From Brachypodium distachyon (taxonomy: Eukaryota > Streptophyta > Magnoliopsida > Poales > Poaceae), in assembly GCF_000005505.3 (NCBI RefSeq), contig NC_016134.3:31558150-31622149 (forward strand): a stretch of DNA of 64,000 nucleotides, written 5' to 3'. This document shows positions 1-11,023 of the stretch, in pieces. The notes under the pieces were generated by a model that was not told the DNA's origin, ran no database searches, and saw nothing but the letters and a program-made list of their open reading frames with translations. A program made the position numbers and the translations under genes. Position 1 is the stretch's first letter, and each line of letters starts with the position of its first letter.

Positions 1-3000
1 GACGAATCCGACCCCGACGCTGACTCCGGATCCGACGAAGAAGACTCCTCCCCCTCCATCACCCACTCGGAGCAGCTCCTCCCCAGCGGCGACTTCTACC
101 AAGGCGCCGCCACCTCAGGCGCCGCCATCCCCCACGGCACCGGCAAGTTCCTCTGGACGGACGGCAGCATGTACGAGGGCTCCTGGCGGCACGGCCGGGC
201 CTCGGGCCGCGGCAAGTTCTCCTGGCCGTCGGGCGCCACCTACGAGGGCGACCTGGCCGGCGGCTACATGCACGGCCACGGCACCTACATCGGCGAGTTC
301 GGGGACACCTTCGCGGGCCACTGGGCCGGCAACTTCCGCCACGGGCGCGGCACCCAGGCCTACGCCAACGGCGACGTCTACGACGGGCTCTGGCGCGACG
401 GCCGGCCCGACGGCCACGGGCGCTACATCTGGCGCTACGGGCACGAGTACGTCGGGGCCTGGAAGGCCGGCGAGATGGGTGGGCTCGGGACGGTCATATG
501 GGCCGACGGGGATCGCTACGATGGGGCCTGGGAGGATGCGAGGCCCAAGGGCCAGGGGACGTTTAGGTGGGCCGATGGGGGGATGTATATTGGAGTCTGG
601 TGGGGGAACAGTAACAGCGAGGATGGCGCCGGAGATGGGGAAGAAGAGGGGAAAGGGGTTTATTACCCGCCGTCGGGGGGCCCGGCGGTGGCGGCGCCGC
701 CGAGGGAGGCGAGGGAGGCCATCAGCCGGTTGGTGGAGGAGCTGGAGGTGACGGAGGGGAAGGAGGCGTCGCTGCTGCCGTCGCAGAAGATCCTCACGTG
801 GCCTGGGGTGGAGGCGGTGGTGAAGAAGCCCGTGTGGAAGCCGCCGGAGCCGGAGGAGCTGGCGGCGCAGGCCAGGAGGGCGGCGGACCGCAGGAGCAGC
901 GTCTCGGATCTGGACGTCAGCGGGCTCTCCGTTGTTGCGGCGGCGGGGGAGCAGTGTAATGAGGCGGAGCATCAGCCGGAGCTGCAGGCGGAGCAGATGG
1001 CCCACTCGGTGGCGGCGGTGGTGGAGAAGGCTTGGATGCGGGCGCCGACGTGCATGCGCGCGCCGCCGCGGCCGGCCAAGAAGCAGGGGGAGACCATCTC
1101 CAAGGGCCACAAGAACTACGAGCTCATGCTCAACCTGCAGCTCGGCATCAGGTCCGACTCTCTTACTTCCTTCTTCTCCCCATCAATCAATCGCCATGAA
1201 TGTGCTCCCTCAAGCTCTCTGATTCTGGATGAATGGATTGGATTGAATGCAGGCATGCGGTGGGGAGGCATTCGGCGCCCAACTCGCTGGACCTCAAGTC
1301 GTCGGCGTTCGACCCCAAGGAGAAGGTGTGGTCGAGGTTCCCGCCGGAAGGATCCAAGCACACGCCGCCGCACCAGTCCTGCGATTTCAGATGGAAGGAC
1401 TACTGCCCCTTGGTCTTCAGGTATACAGCCTGAATTCGACACCAATTTTCGTAGCAGCAAATTCGACAAAAAGTTGGAATCCTGATTGGGTTCTCTTCTC
1501 TCGCCGCCGATCAAATATTTTAATTTGACCGAAACACGAATTACTTTTGGTGTGGTTTGTTTCCTACACTGTTGTAGGAAATTAGGAATGATTCAGAAAC
1601 TGAACAGATGGATGATCAATACTGCCTCATGGTTTTGGTATGATTTTCACTCCTCCAGGACGTTGCGTAAGCTCTTCGACGTCGACCCTGCGGACTACAT
1701 GATCTCCATCTGCGGCGACGACGCTCTCCGGGAGCTTTCCTCACCAGGCAAGAGTGGGAGCTTCTTCTACCTCACCAATGACGACAAGTACATGATCAAG
1801 ACGATGAAGAAATCCGAAGTTAAAGTAGGCTAGTTACCTCTTTTATAATTTCTTCACCCCTCACACTTAATTCAGTTTTTTAAACAAAATATATAAATCA
1901 GCTTAACTAGTATTAGTTAGCTAGCTTGCAAAATTAATACTTACTCTCATGGCATTGCATGATCTAATTTTTTTTTGTGTTTTTTTGGCTTACGATCAGG
2001 TGCTTCTTAGGATGCTTCCGGCCTATTATAAACATGTCCGTTCTTTCGACAATACTCTTGTGACCAAGTTCTTCGGTCTGCACTGTGTAAAAATCACAGG
2101 AGCTATCCAGAAGAAGGTTATATTAGGATGTGATTGACAGTTCAGCAATTAGTTTGTTGAAAAAATAAGTTACTCAAAGATGATATATATGCCTGAGGAT
2201 TATCTGCTCAGGTTTTGTCGCTCGTTCGTTCAGGTTCGGTTTGTCATAATGGGGAACCTCTTCTGCTCCCATTATGCCATTCATCGGAGATTCGACTTGA
2301 AAGGATCTTCGCAGGGCCGCATGACCGACAAACCTATAGATCAAATCGATGAGCACACCACTTTGAAGGATCTTGATCTCAATTTCATTTTCCGGTTAGG
2401 CGGATCCTGGTTCCAGGACTTCTGCAGGTGCATCTTCACAGCTTAGTTTCCTTCCATTTGTCTGACGACGTAACCCTACATATATCGTAAATCTCCCAAA
2501 ATGCCAAATCTGTTCTACGGGGAGGCATTTCAACATAGAGATCTAAAGCAGACATTGTACTCATGCATGATTTATATTTTCTATTACTAGGCAAGTGGAC
2601 AGAGATTGTGAGTTGCTGGAGCAAGAGAGGATCATGGATTACAGTCTTTTGGTCGGCATTCACTTCAAAGATCGATGTAACTAACGATACCCCCCCCCCC
2701 CCCCCCCCCCCATGAAATGCTTTGTTACAAATACTTGCAGCTGTAAAACTGTTGAATTCATGCATGAGCCTGGAAAAAATTCTCGTGATTTCCTCCTGGT
2801 TAATTACAGATAGCAATGCTGACAACGGGGCGGATGAACCTGAGCCACTTAGGTATGTATATTCACAATGCATTTACCTCAGTTTGCTACTATTTTTCTA
2901 AAAAAACAATGTAAGTTAATTAATTAGAGACTCTTCAGAAAGGTAAAGTGATGTTGCACTTGTTCAGTTGCACAACATGGTTAATTAGTATCACCCTTCT

Positions 3001-3404
3001 CCCTGCATTATCTTGAGAAAGAAGCATATAAAAAATGCTGATCACCAACTGCATATGCTGTCAAACTGAAGAAGTGATTTGGGTGTGTGTGCAGGAAACC
3101 GCCGAAGCTGGGGATCGCCATGCCGTCACGGGTGGAGAACGTGGTGAGGACTAGCCCGGCAGAGGGCAGCAGCGAGTGCGCGCCGGGGACGCTGATCGGG
3201 GAACCGACGGGGGAGTTCAAGGAGGTGATCCTGTTCTTCGGCATCATCGACATCCTGCAGGACTACGACATCAGCAAGAAGCTGGAGCACGCGTACAAGT
3301 CGCAGCTCTACGACCCAAACTCCATCTCCGCCGTCGACCCCAAGCAGTACTGCAAGCGGTTCAGGGACTTCATCTACAAAGCCTTCACCCAAGATGTGCA
3401 GTAA
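1..3404 (+). CDS. Phosphatidylinositol 4-phosphate 5-kinase with N-terminal MORN repeats (5' partial)
   Basis: Lipid kinase that phosphorylates PtdIns4P to PtdIns(4,5)P2 at membranes. The window opens inside the gene, in frame 1; the true start lies upstream. Exons: 1-1151, 1253-1420, 1659-1824, 2000-2116, 2234-2427, 2591-2676, 2810-2852, 3095-3404, together 744 codons plus stop, all with GT/AG introns. Exon 1 encodes about seven MORN repeats (pattern YxGxWxxGxxxGxG) between roughly residues 35 and 205, then a charged linker. The catalytic part starts at [15 protein letters not shown] and contains the nucleotide loop GKSGSFFYL, the ATP lysine in [32 protein letters not shown], the DFG-like IIDILQDYD, and a C-terminal [16 protein letters not shown] plus PIPK is the plant type I/II B-subfamily architecture. 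The 3' UTR probably runs to about 3700. Family identification is very secure; the exact paralogue is not. Confidence 0.95.
2690..2711. repeat. 22-nt poly-C homopolymer in PIP5K intron 6
   Basis: An uninterrupted run of 22 C lies 13 bases after the donor site of the exon ending at 2676. It is intronic and does not alter the coding model. Homopolymer length here is prone to replication slippage and to sequencing error. Confidence 0.9.
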
Positions 3405-4051
3405 ATACTGATTCCTAATTCCTTTCTTTCTTTCTGTTACCGAGATCATGATCGAGACTCGGTCGATGATGGCGGGGCGGCGATGGAGTCTTTTTTTTGG
3501 TTGCTCAATCGATCGATCTGGTGATTGTGTTCATATATAGGTTTAGTAAAATTTTGCAAATGTGTTTTTCAAACTATGTAAGTAGGGCTAGTGTAAAGTG
3601 TGGTCATGCTGGCTGGCATGAAAGAAGGATGTGTAGTACAGAAAGAGAGACGAGGCTGTTGTTCATGTAACAAATTTCTTCTTCCTTTCTTTTATCGTTA
3701 CTAATTTTATTAAACAAGAGAACCATCATTTCTACTTAATTTCCTCTGTCAATTAATTGTTTTTGTAAAACTTCTCCAGCAGCATGACTCTCAAGTCTGA
3801 ATTGACCAGTCCAATTTGGTGGGATCACCTTCTGTTCAGATAGCATTTGCAGGAAAATGAAGAGGGCAAAAAATAGCTGCATTTTCTAAATTGTAACCAG
3901 AAATTCTTGCATAATTAATTGGCCTATCTGTATGAATAATCCAGGATCAACAATTCAACCATAATTTTTCTAAGAAAAACAGCATCATTAACTAATTCCT
4001 GACGAAAAAAATTCAACTCAAGACATGAATCGGGATGAATCAATCAGCAGT
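3405..4051. other. PIP5K 3' UTR and convergent spacer
   Basis: AT-rich sequence between the convergent PIP5K (+) and first RING-H2 gene (-). It should hold the 3' UTRs of both genes. I see no further gene or clear repeat. Confidence 0.6.
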
Positions 4052-4522
4052 TCAGTTGGTTCTTTTTCCGGTTCCAGCACCGGCGGCGGCGGCGGAGGGC
4101 AGCGGGAAGCGGCAGCAGGGGCAGACGCGGCTGACGGCGAGCCACCGGAAGATGCAGCCCTCGTGGAACGAGTGCGAGCACGGCATGCTCCTGACCGCCG
4201 CCGGCTCGCCGGCACCGGTGCCGGTGTCCTCCAAGCCGTCAAGGCACACGGCGCAGCAATCCTCCCTCCTCGTTGTCTCCGGCTCTGGCAGCACTACCCG
4301 GCGCAGCAGCGCCGCCATGGCCTCGCTGGACGCCGGGTCGGCGGGGGCGCCGGAAAAGGAGGAGGAGGAGGAGAAGTAGCTAGGCGGCCCCCGCCGCCGC
4401 GCGAAGAAGGCCCCTCTGCTGCTGAGCCCGCCGTCACCGCCGCCGTCGTCGAGCACGTGCTCCGGCACCCTCACGGCCATGGCGGCAAGCTCCATCGTTC
4501 GCGGCCAGCCCACGAGCGCCAT
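4052..4522 (-). CDS. RING-H2 finger protein, tandem copy 1 (intact)
   Basis: Single-exon protein of 156 aa. I start it at the ATG at 4522 (MALVGWPRTM), because copy 3 begins identically and the upstream frame only translates the TA/GA/CA microsatellite. The N-terminal half is low-complexity (Gly, Ser, Arg-rich). A complete RING-H2 finger follows, with ligands C90, C93, C115, H117, H120, C123, C134 and C137 (CAVC ... PCSHSFHEGC ... CPCC). Such fingers bind an E2 and act as E3 ubiquitin ligases by family analogy; the substrate is unknown. No transmembrane segment is visible, unlike ATL-type proteins. It is one of three tandem copies in the window, and it ends in TGKRTN like copy 3. Confidence 0.85.
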   Translation of the reverse strand: MALVGWPRTMELAAMAVRVPEHVLDDGGGDGGLSSRGAFFARRRGPPSYFSSSSSFSGAPADPASSEAMAALLRRVVLPEPETTRREDCCAVCLDGLEDTGTGAGEPAAVRSMPCSHSFHEGCIFRWLAVSRVCPCCRFPLPSAAAAGAGTGKRTN

Positions 4523-4605
4523 CGATCGGTTAGTTAATTCTCTTTCTCTTTCGCTGGCCGGAGACGAAGACGAAGGGCAAAGGCTTGATGGATCATCGAC
4601 CAAGG

Positions 4606-4662
4606 GATATATATATATATATATTATATATAATAGAGAGAGAGACACACACACATGCCATT
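4606..4662 (-). promoter_or_regulatory. TA/GA/CA microsatellite in the promoter of RING-H2 copy 1
   Basis: A (TA)n block followed by short GA and CA runs lies about 85-140 bases upstream of the copy-1 ATG (minus strand). The TA block is placed where a TATA box would be expected. Its use as the core promoter is inferred from position only. Confidence 0.45.
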
Positions 4663-4838
4663 TGAGTGAGTGACTGCATCCATGCATGCATGGGGACGTA
4701 CGTCAGACGCGGGAGTCGGCCGGCCGCTTGCATGTGTGTAGCGTGTGTACGTAAGAAAGTCCGTGTGTTAAGAAAAAGACAAGAGCCCACTGGTGGGCAA
4801 CTACTAACGGCCGCGCGCTAGTGGCTAGCCCAAGTGAC

Positions 4839-6445
4839 CACGGACCTAATTCCCTATGTGCTTCCGCGATTTGGTTCTGTTCAACCAGGCTATATATCAT
4901 TGGTCGTCAAGGCTGGCGTCTTCTCACCGAACCTAATTCCCTATGTGCTAGAGTTTTCAAGGGGAGATACCATCCTGACTGTACACTCTGGGATGCTTCC
5001 ACACCAAGATCTGCCTCCTATGTATACTTGGAGGATCCTATATATACTTGGAGGAGTATTCAATTTGGAATGAAACTGGGTCAAGCAAGGTGTGAGATGG
5101 ACTGTGGGGAATGGAAATCTTATCAGTGTGACTAATGATTCTTGGATGCCTGGTTTCGCACCGCACTCTATCCAGACGCTGCTTCCTGTACCTGGCGACG
5201 CTAGAGTTTCAACTCTAGAACAGTCCGCCTGGGACACTGATGTGGTCCAGTCTATTTTTTGTGCCAACGTTGCGGATGCCATCTTACATATTCCTTTGAG
5301 CACCCGGTCCACAGAAGATTTAATCTCTTGGCCTCATTCGAAATTTGGTTTTTATACTGTGCAATCAGCTTATCGTATTGCTTGGGTGACTAAGTTCTCA
5401 GCTGATCGTAGCAGGTCTGGACATGCATGGTTTGTCCTCGACTTCGCACGAGGAAGGAAAATTTTGGAAAATGTTGTGGACTGTTGATGCGCCATGAAAG
5501 ATGAACATTAATCTAGAGTTAATCTATGGCGTTTTGCCCATGACTGTCTTCCTTGTGGCCTACAGCTGCATCGGCATCACATTACTGCATCTGACGTATG
5601 TGTTCATTGCAATCGTGTGGAGAGCGCTGAACATGCGTTTCTATTATGTCCTTTTGCAGCTGAAGTTTGGCGAGCTATTAAAGTTGAGGTTGTTCTGCAT
5701 CTGGACCGGAAGACTTTCTCCTCATGCAAAAGCTGGGTTTTCAATTTCATGGCGAGGTCTTCTCCAAGGCAACGATCTGCCCTTGCAGTTGTCATTTGGC
5801 ATATTTGGGACTCCCGCAATGCTGCGCGGAATGGTGAAGCACTCCGCTCGCCTCGGTCTGTTGCCCTTTAAGCATCAGCATATCTCGACATGATTGATCT
5901 GGTAAAGTCCTCCAATAGGCGTGAGTCCATGCCTCCTGCTCTTCGCTGGACTCCGCCGCCGACAGGTTCTCTTGCGATGAACTGTTTATTTCTTCTAGGA
6001 AGATGGGTGTGGGAGTTGTCATCAGAGATCACAGAGGCTCATGTGTTTTTGCTTGCAGCGAGCTTCGGGACGATGTGATTATCCCTGAGCTGGCGGAGGC
6101 TTTTGCCACGTGTCGTGCCGTCGAGTTGGCTATGAATGAGGGCTTCACAAATCTTTGCATTCAATCTGATTGCCTTTCTCTGGTGCAACGTCTTCATTCT
6201 TCCACACGGGATCATAGTTCAATTGGTGTGGTGGTGCAATACATCAAGTCTCAAGCTTCTACCTTGTCGTCTGCTGTCTTCATTCATGTTAATCGTTCTT
6301 GTACTGTTGCAGCACATATTTTAGCTCGCTCTGCAGAGCATATTGTATCTCGTGTTTTCAGGTTTAGTACACCGGATTGCATCCGGGAGACTCTGTATTA
6401 TGATATTTCATAATCAATAAAGTGTCGTATTTCCCTCATAAAAAA
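4839..6445 (+). mobile_element. 5'-truncated LINE with RNase H domain, TSD AAGTGAC
   Basis: Degenerate 3' part of a plant non-LTR retrotransposon, spread over several frames with frameshifts and stops. In order it encodes the end of the reverse transcriptase (WTVGNGNLISVTNDSWMPG), a zinc-binding RVT region (CVHCNRVESAEHAFLLCP) and an RNase H-like domain (GVGVVIRDHRGSCVFA ... IQSDCLSLVQRL) ending near 6413. An AATAAA-like signal and an A-rich tail follow. The flanks carry AAGTGAC at 4832-4838 and 6446-6452. The matching stretch upstream of RING copy 3 (13860-13866) has a single AAGTGAC and no insert, i.e. an empty site. Confidence 0.9.
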
Positions 6446-6502
6446 AAGTGACGACAGATACATGGCCGTTAGATTTTGTCGTTGCTCTAGAACTTTCCGA
6501 AA

Positions 6503-6614
6503 TACTCCCTCCGATCCTAAATTCTTGTCGAAATATTACATGTATCTGTTTTTTAAGAATAAATACATCCATATTTGGCAAATTTGAGTCAAGCATTTAG
6601 GATCAAAGGCAGTA
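6503..6614. mobile_element. Stowaway-like MITE
   Basis: TA-flanked element of about 110 bp. It starts with CTCCCTCCGATCCTAAAT and ends with the imperfect inverted counterpart ATTTAGGATCAAAGGCAG. Stowaway elements are Tc1/mariner-derived MITEs with TA target duplications. The related site at about 11010-11020 carries only a short GGGAGTA-like remnant. Confidence 0.75.
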
Positions 6615-6619
6615 CATGA

Positions 6620-7503
6620 GAGCAACTCTAACCGCTACTGAAAAATCTGACCCGAAAAAACGGGTATTCGGTCTACCGAATCGGTGTTTTTCAGTTCCAT
6701 TTTTACCCGGTCAGAACAGAATCTGAAAACTGACCCGAAAACATGGTATTCGGTATCTGTTTTGCCCGAGTCCACGCAAAACCGTAAAAAGGTACCGAAA
6801 TGAAAAACAACAGTTCGTCAGATAGAAATCGACATCTCGACAGTTCATCCAATACGCACACGCATAAACCAAATTCGACCGGAATTCGCACCCATACAGA
6901 CCAAATTCGTCCGGAATTCACGCACACAGAGCAACCGAAGTAAAATCGCAGCACTCCAGCCTTGGGGAAACAAGAAATCTTGGGGCACGTGGGGTACCTG
7001 GGAGTCGAGGAAGGAGCAGGCGGCCTCGAGGGCGAGCTCTAGCGCCTCGAACTCGAAGGGGAGCTCATCGCCCTCGGCACGCTGCAGGCGGCGCTGCAGC
7101 TCGGCACGCTGGAGCAGGCGAGCAGCCCGGCGAGCAACGCCGGGTCGAGTAGGGCGCTGGAGGCAGTGTGGCGAGCAAGTCGCAGGCGGAGCCGGGGCGA
7201 GCAGAGCGCGGGACCGGCGGCGGCGACGGCCATGGAGGGGTCGGCCATGGCAGGGCTGGCAGAGGAAGAGGATGCGGAAAGCACGGGCTGAAATTTGAGC
7301 GCGCCCAACCGTTTTCACGAGAGGTTGGGTACCGAGAAGTTTTGAACTCCGTCCCGAGTATATTGGGATTTTTGCCTAGCTCGCGGATTCGGTTCACCCA
7401 AAAGAAAATCAGGTATCTGTTCTGGGCCTTTTTTAACGAATGAACCTTAAACTAACAGTTATTTTTTGGATTTGACCTTTTACGGTACCCGCTAGAGATG
7501 CTC
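6620..7503. mobile_element. 884-bp TIR element with GC-rich interior, TSD TGA
   Basis: The left end reads GAGCAACTCTAACCG and the reverse complement of the right end reads GAGCATCTCTAGCGG, forming imperfect terminal inverted repeats. TGA lies on both sides (6617-6619, 7504-7506). The equivalent spacer near 11024-11026 has one TGA and no insert. The 3-bp duplication suits a PIF/Harbinger-like MITE. The interior (about 6960-7310) is much more GC-rich than the ends and codes openly in several frames, which suggests captured host sequence; no product is recognised. Confidence 0.7.
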
Positions 7504-8590
7504 TGAGGTGCATATCATAAGTACGTCTAGTTCATGGTTTACAAACGTGGGCTATAAATTTTGTACCTATATAAAATCAGTAAAAGAAGAATATATGACA
7601 TACAACTATTTTTACGAGACTAAAACAATGGCGGTACTCCGTACTCTCTCATGCTCGATTCCTATATACTTTGTTGTATAATTGTATACGTACAGTCAAA
7701 GTTCTAGTAACATTGACTGCACGTACAACGGTGCGTCTTATACTTTAAGTTGGAAAGGAATGACAAAACATGCACACTCCTAATGGTTAATTATCGGATC
7801 TCACTTGGTTTTTCTAGCTTCTTGATTCTCAAAGGTTAAGAAGAATTTTCATGCCATGCATGCACACCCGAAATGGATTCTAACTCATTCTAGCCAGTGT
7901 ACCCCCCATTGGAAAAAAAAATCTCCGAGATACCCGGAAGAACAAGAGGCTTTGGAAACAAAATTTGTTTCGTTGACTCTATACGTACATGACGTTGGTT
8001 AGCTGGTTGAAGATTTTAACCCTATAATTTTTGTTAGGGAAACCCTATAATTTTTGTTAGTGAGACGCACTAGGTGGGATGGCCAGAGACGGCGTGAGAG
8101 TCGGTTAATCTTTGTTGAGTTTAGGACATCTTCAAGCGTGAGTCCGCATTGTCCATTTGGGGATGTTTAATGGACAATGGGGATGTGAAAAATATGTTGT
8201 TGTCTAATGATAATCTATCATTTATCTCTTCATGAGTCTTTGACATGTGACCCAACGAAGCCAAGTGGACAAGGTTTGGAAAAGTTTTACATAAATAGGT
8301 ACTCCCTATACTGTCCCCAAATTTGGGAAAGAAATGGGGATGTTGACCACTTTTGGAAAAATGGGGTTCCCATTGAATTATATAATTTGATCCCCATATG
8401 AACAAAAAGTAGACAAATGGGGAGGATTTGGGTGCTTTCCTTGGAGATGCCCTTAGAGCTCTCCAGCCCGCCCTCCTAAAGGCTCCCCAAACGCGAAATG
8501 GGGACGCCGACGCCAAAAAACCCATCCAACCCACCCCCTAATCTAAAAAGTATCCAGTGTGGCCCAAGAATTTAGCCTTAACTGAAGACG
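7504..8590. repeat. Spacer of the RING-H2 tandem array (repeated at 11024-12190)
   Basis: This non-coding spacer is clearly similar to 11024-12190, upstream in the array of RING copy 3's 3' end. Both hold the same ordered landmarks, for example ATAAAATCAGTAAAAGAAGA and an internal small TIR-like segment (AGGACATCTTCAAG ... CTTGGAGATGCCCTTA). It therefore marks the repeated unit. No gene is visible. Confidence 0.75.
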
Positions 8591-8616
8591 TGAATCGAGA
8601 TAAATCAATCAACAGT

Positions 8617-10966
8617 TCAGTTGGTTCTTCTTCCGGTTCCGGAACCGGCGTCGGCGGGGGCGGTCTGGTCATCGACAATGACGGCGGTGGAGGGTAGCGG
8701 GAAGCGGCAGCAGGGGCAGACGCGGCTGACGGCGAGCCACCGGAAGATGCAGCCCTTGTGGAACGAGTGCGAGCATGGCATGCTCCTGACCGCCGCCGGC
8801 TCGCCGTCGCCGGTGTCCTCCAAGCTGTTGAGGCACACGGCGCAACAGTCCTCCCTCCTCTTTGTCTCCGGCTCCGGCAGCACTACCCGGCGCAGCAGTC
8901 ACTACGGGAAAAACAGACTTTGCCGGCACCCTTGGCCTTTGCGGAGGCTTTTCCTCGGGCCTCCGGCAAAGAAGGCTTTGCCGACGGCAAAAATGAAAAG
9001 GCCTCCGACAAAGAAAAGGCCTACGGCAAAGAATAAAAAAGGCCTCCGGCAAAGAACAAAAAGGCTGTCGGCAAAGAAAGGACGTCGGCAAAGAAGGCGT
9101 CCCACGTGGACTTGACCGGCGCCTAAAGGGGAGAAAACAGACGGGATTCTTTGCCGGAGGCCGGCCGCCAGCAAAGAGTTTTCAATATTTTTTAATTTTG
9201 TATCCCTTTCCTCTCTTGTTTCAAATTATGATTTAAACCACCACTTTTTGAGTTGAAACTTTTACTGTACTTTTATTTGACACTAATGATCACTAATATG
9301 AATTAAAATCACCATATTTTGTGTAAAAATAATTAGTTACCATTTTCTAGAGTTGTTTAATAGCAAAAATGAAATAATACTAAAGAACAAATTTTGGTAT
9401 GGTGTCGTTTTATGGGTATATAGACCTGGGATAAAAATTATGGATCCATACACAAAATTAAAATGGTACATGCTTCACAAATTGTAACATCTTCGTATAA
9501 GTTTCCGAACATAGCACTCAAACGTCCAATTTGAGTCCCGAACCAAGTTTTGCAATAAGATTTTCACTTTTTGAGTTGATTTTTTTACTATGGTTTCATT
9601 TGGTGTTAATGATGAGTAATGTGAATTAAAACCACCAACGTTTATGTAAAAATAATTAATAATACTAAAATTTTGTAAAAAAATAGCAATTTTTGTCATT
9701 GAGTCATATTATGAGTACATAAGATTGGGATAAAAATTTCAAAGCAATAAACAAAATTAAAGTGGGTCAAAGCTTATCAAACATGTGCACACACACAAAA
9801 AAACAAAAAATTGTCTTTGCCGTAGGCCTGGCCGTCGGCAAAAGAAGTTGCCACGTCAGGGATCCGGGTGAACACCCCATGGATCGGTGACTTGGCCTAA
9901 TCTGGTCCGCACATCTTGCTTTTTTTCCTCACCCTTATCCCTCCTCTCTCAGTCTTATCCCTCCGTCTCTCTCTCTTCTCCAGACCACACGGCAGCTCCT
10001 CCTCCTTTCCTCCCCTGCAGCTCTCTCTGCGTGCTCCCCAGCAGATCCTCCCCACGGCGGTGCTTGGCTGGAGCCTGGCCAGCGGCAGCACAGCGAGGCA
10101 GCGGCACGGTGGAGTGGCGAGGCTGCAGGAGCGGCGAGCGGTGCGTGCAGCGGCTGGGGGCGCACGGGCTGCAGCGGCGGGCCGCACGCGTTGGCGGGCT
10201 GCAGCAGCGGCGAGCGGTGGGGCGAGCTTCTCTCTCTATCTCTCCTGCGAGCTTCGGGCTACGGGCGGCGTGCGCTGTGAACAGCGGCGAGCAGCTTCGG
10301 GCTACGGGCGGCGTGCGTGGCGAGCAGCACAGTGACGAACAAGGCCGCGCGCAAGGCAAGCAGCTGCAGCTGCGGGCAGCGCCGAGCAAAAAAGGCGGCT
10401 TCGACTGGATGTATCGGTGGCAGGGCAAGGGCCGGCAGCGGCGAGCGACGGGCGAGCAGCGGGGAATTTGGGACCCTGGTTCGACCGGACCTGATGTTTT
10501 TTTTTTTATTATTATTTTCGATTTTCTTTGCCGGAGGCTGGCCTTCGGCAAAGCCCCCTGCCACGTGGCCTTCCCTCTACCTCCGTGCGGACTGTTTGTT
10601 ACTTTTCTTTGCCGGAAGTTCTTTTTTTTTGTCTTCGGCAAAGCCTTTGCCGAAGGTGACGAGAAAAAGCCTCCGGCAAAGAGGCCTTTGCCGGCTAGAC
10701 TCCATACCGACGCTCTTTGCCGTCGGCCCCGAGGAAAAACCGCCGGCAAAGCCTTTGCCGGAGGTTCCAGGGCGCTGGCAAAGTCTGTTTTTCCCGTAGT
10801 GAGCGCCGCCATGGCCTCGCTGGACGCCGGGTCGGCGGGGGTGTCGGAGAAGGAGGAGAAGTGGCTAGGCGGCCCCCGCCGCCGCGCAAAGAAGGCCCTG
10901 CTGCTGCTGAGCCCGCCGTCACCCCGTCGTCATCGAGCACGTGCTCCGGCACCCGCGCGTGTACAT
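8617..10966 (-). pseudogene. RING-H2 tandem copy 2, disrupted by a CACTA element
   Basis: Third-generation remnant of the RING-H2 array. The 3' part (8617-8899) still encodes the whole finger, CAVC ... PCSHSFHKGC ... CPCC, with a diverged tail ending TGRRTN. At 8900 the reading frame is broken by a 1.9-kb CACTA transposon. The 5' part resumes at 10802-10966, but it is frameshifted relative to copies 1 and 3 (VPEHVLDDDG followed by an out-of-frame Ala/Gly/Pro stretch). It has also lost the first codons and its promoter: at about 10966 it joins directly to distal spacer sequence (TACATGGCCGTTAGATTTTG). Three independent lesions make this a secure pseudogene. Confidence 0.88.
8900..10801. mobile_element. 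Non-autonomous CACTA (En/Spm-type) transposon inside RING-H2 copy 2
   Basis: Both ends carry the same 25-bp terminal inverted repeat, beginning CACTACGGGAAAAACAGACT. Subterminal regions are packed with direct and inverted TTTGCCGG/GGCAAAG motifs (8930-9180 and 10520-10795), the usual transposase-binding layout. The flanks are AGT (8897-8899) and AGC (10802-10804). The intact copies show AGC at this site, so the TSD was probably AGC with a later C-to-T change on the left. No transposase is encoded. The middle contains an AT-rich block (9180-9790) and a GC-rich block (about 9990-10490) with a small internal duplication near 10245-10330. The 1.9-kb length indicates a deletion derivative mobilised in trans. 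Confidence 0.93.
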
Positions 10967-11023
10967 GGCCGTTAGATTTTGTCCTTGCTCTACAACTTTC
11001 CAAAATAGGGAGTACAAAATACA

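Noticed and set aside
115..1110. Long open frame on the minus strand opposite the PIP5K MORN exon
   Set aside because: It is the antisense shadow of a GC-rich coding exon. The product is Arg/Pro/Val-rich with no domain, while the plus strand encodes clear MORN repeats.
9887..10975. 362-codon plus-strand open frame across the CACTA element
   Set aside because: It runs through the GC-rich core, the subterminal repeats and into the RING pseudogene in antisense. No transposase or known domain.
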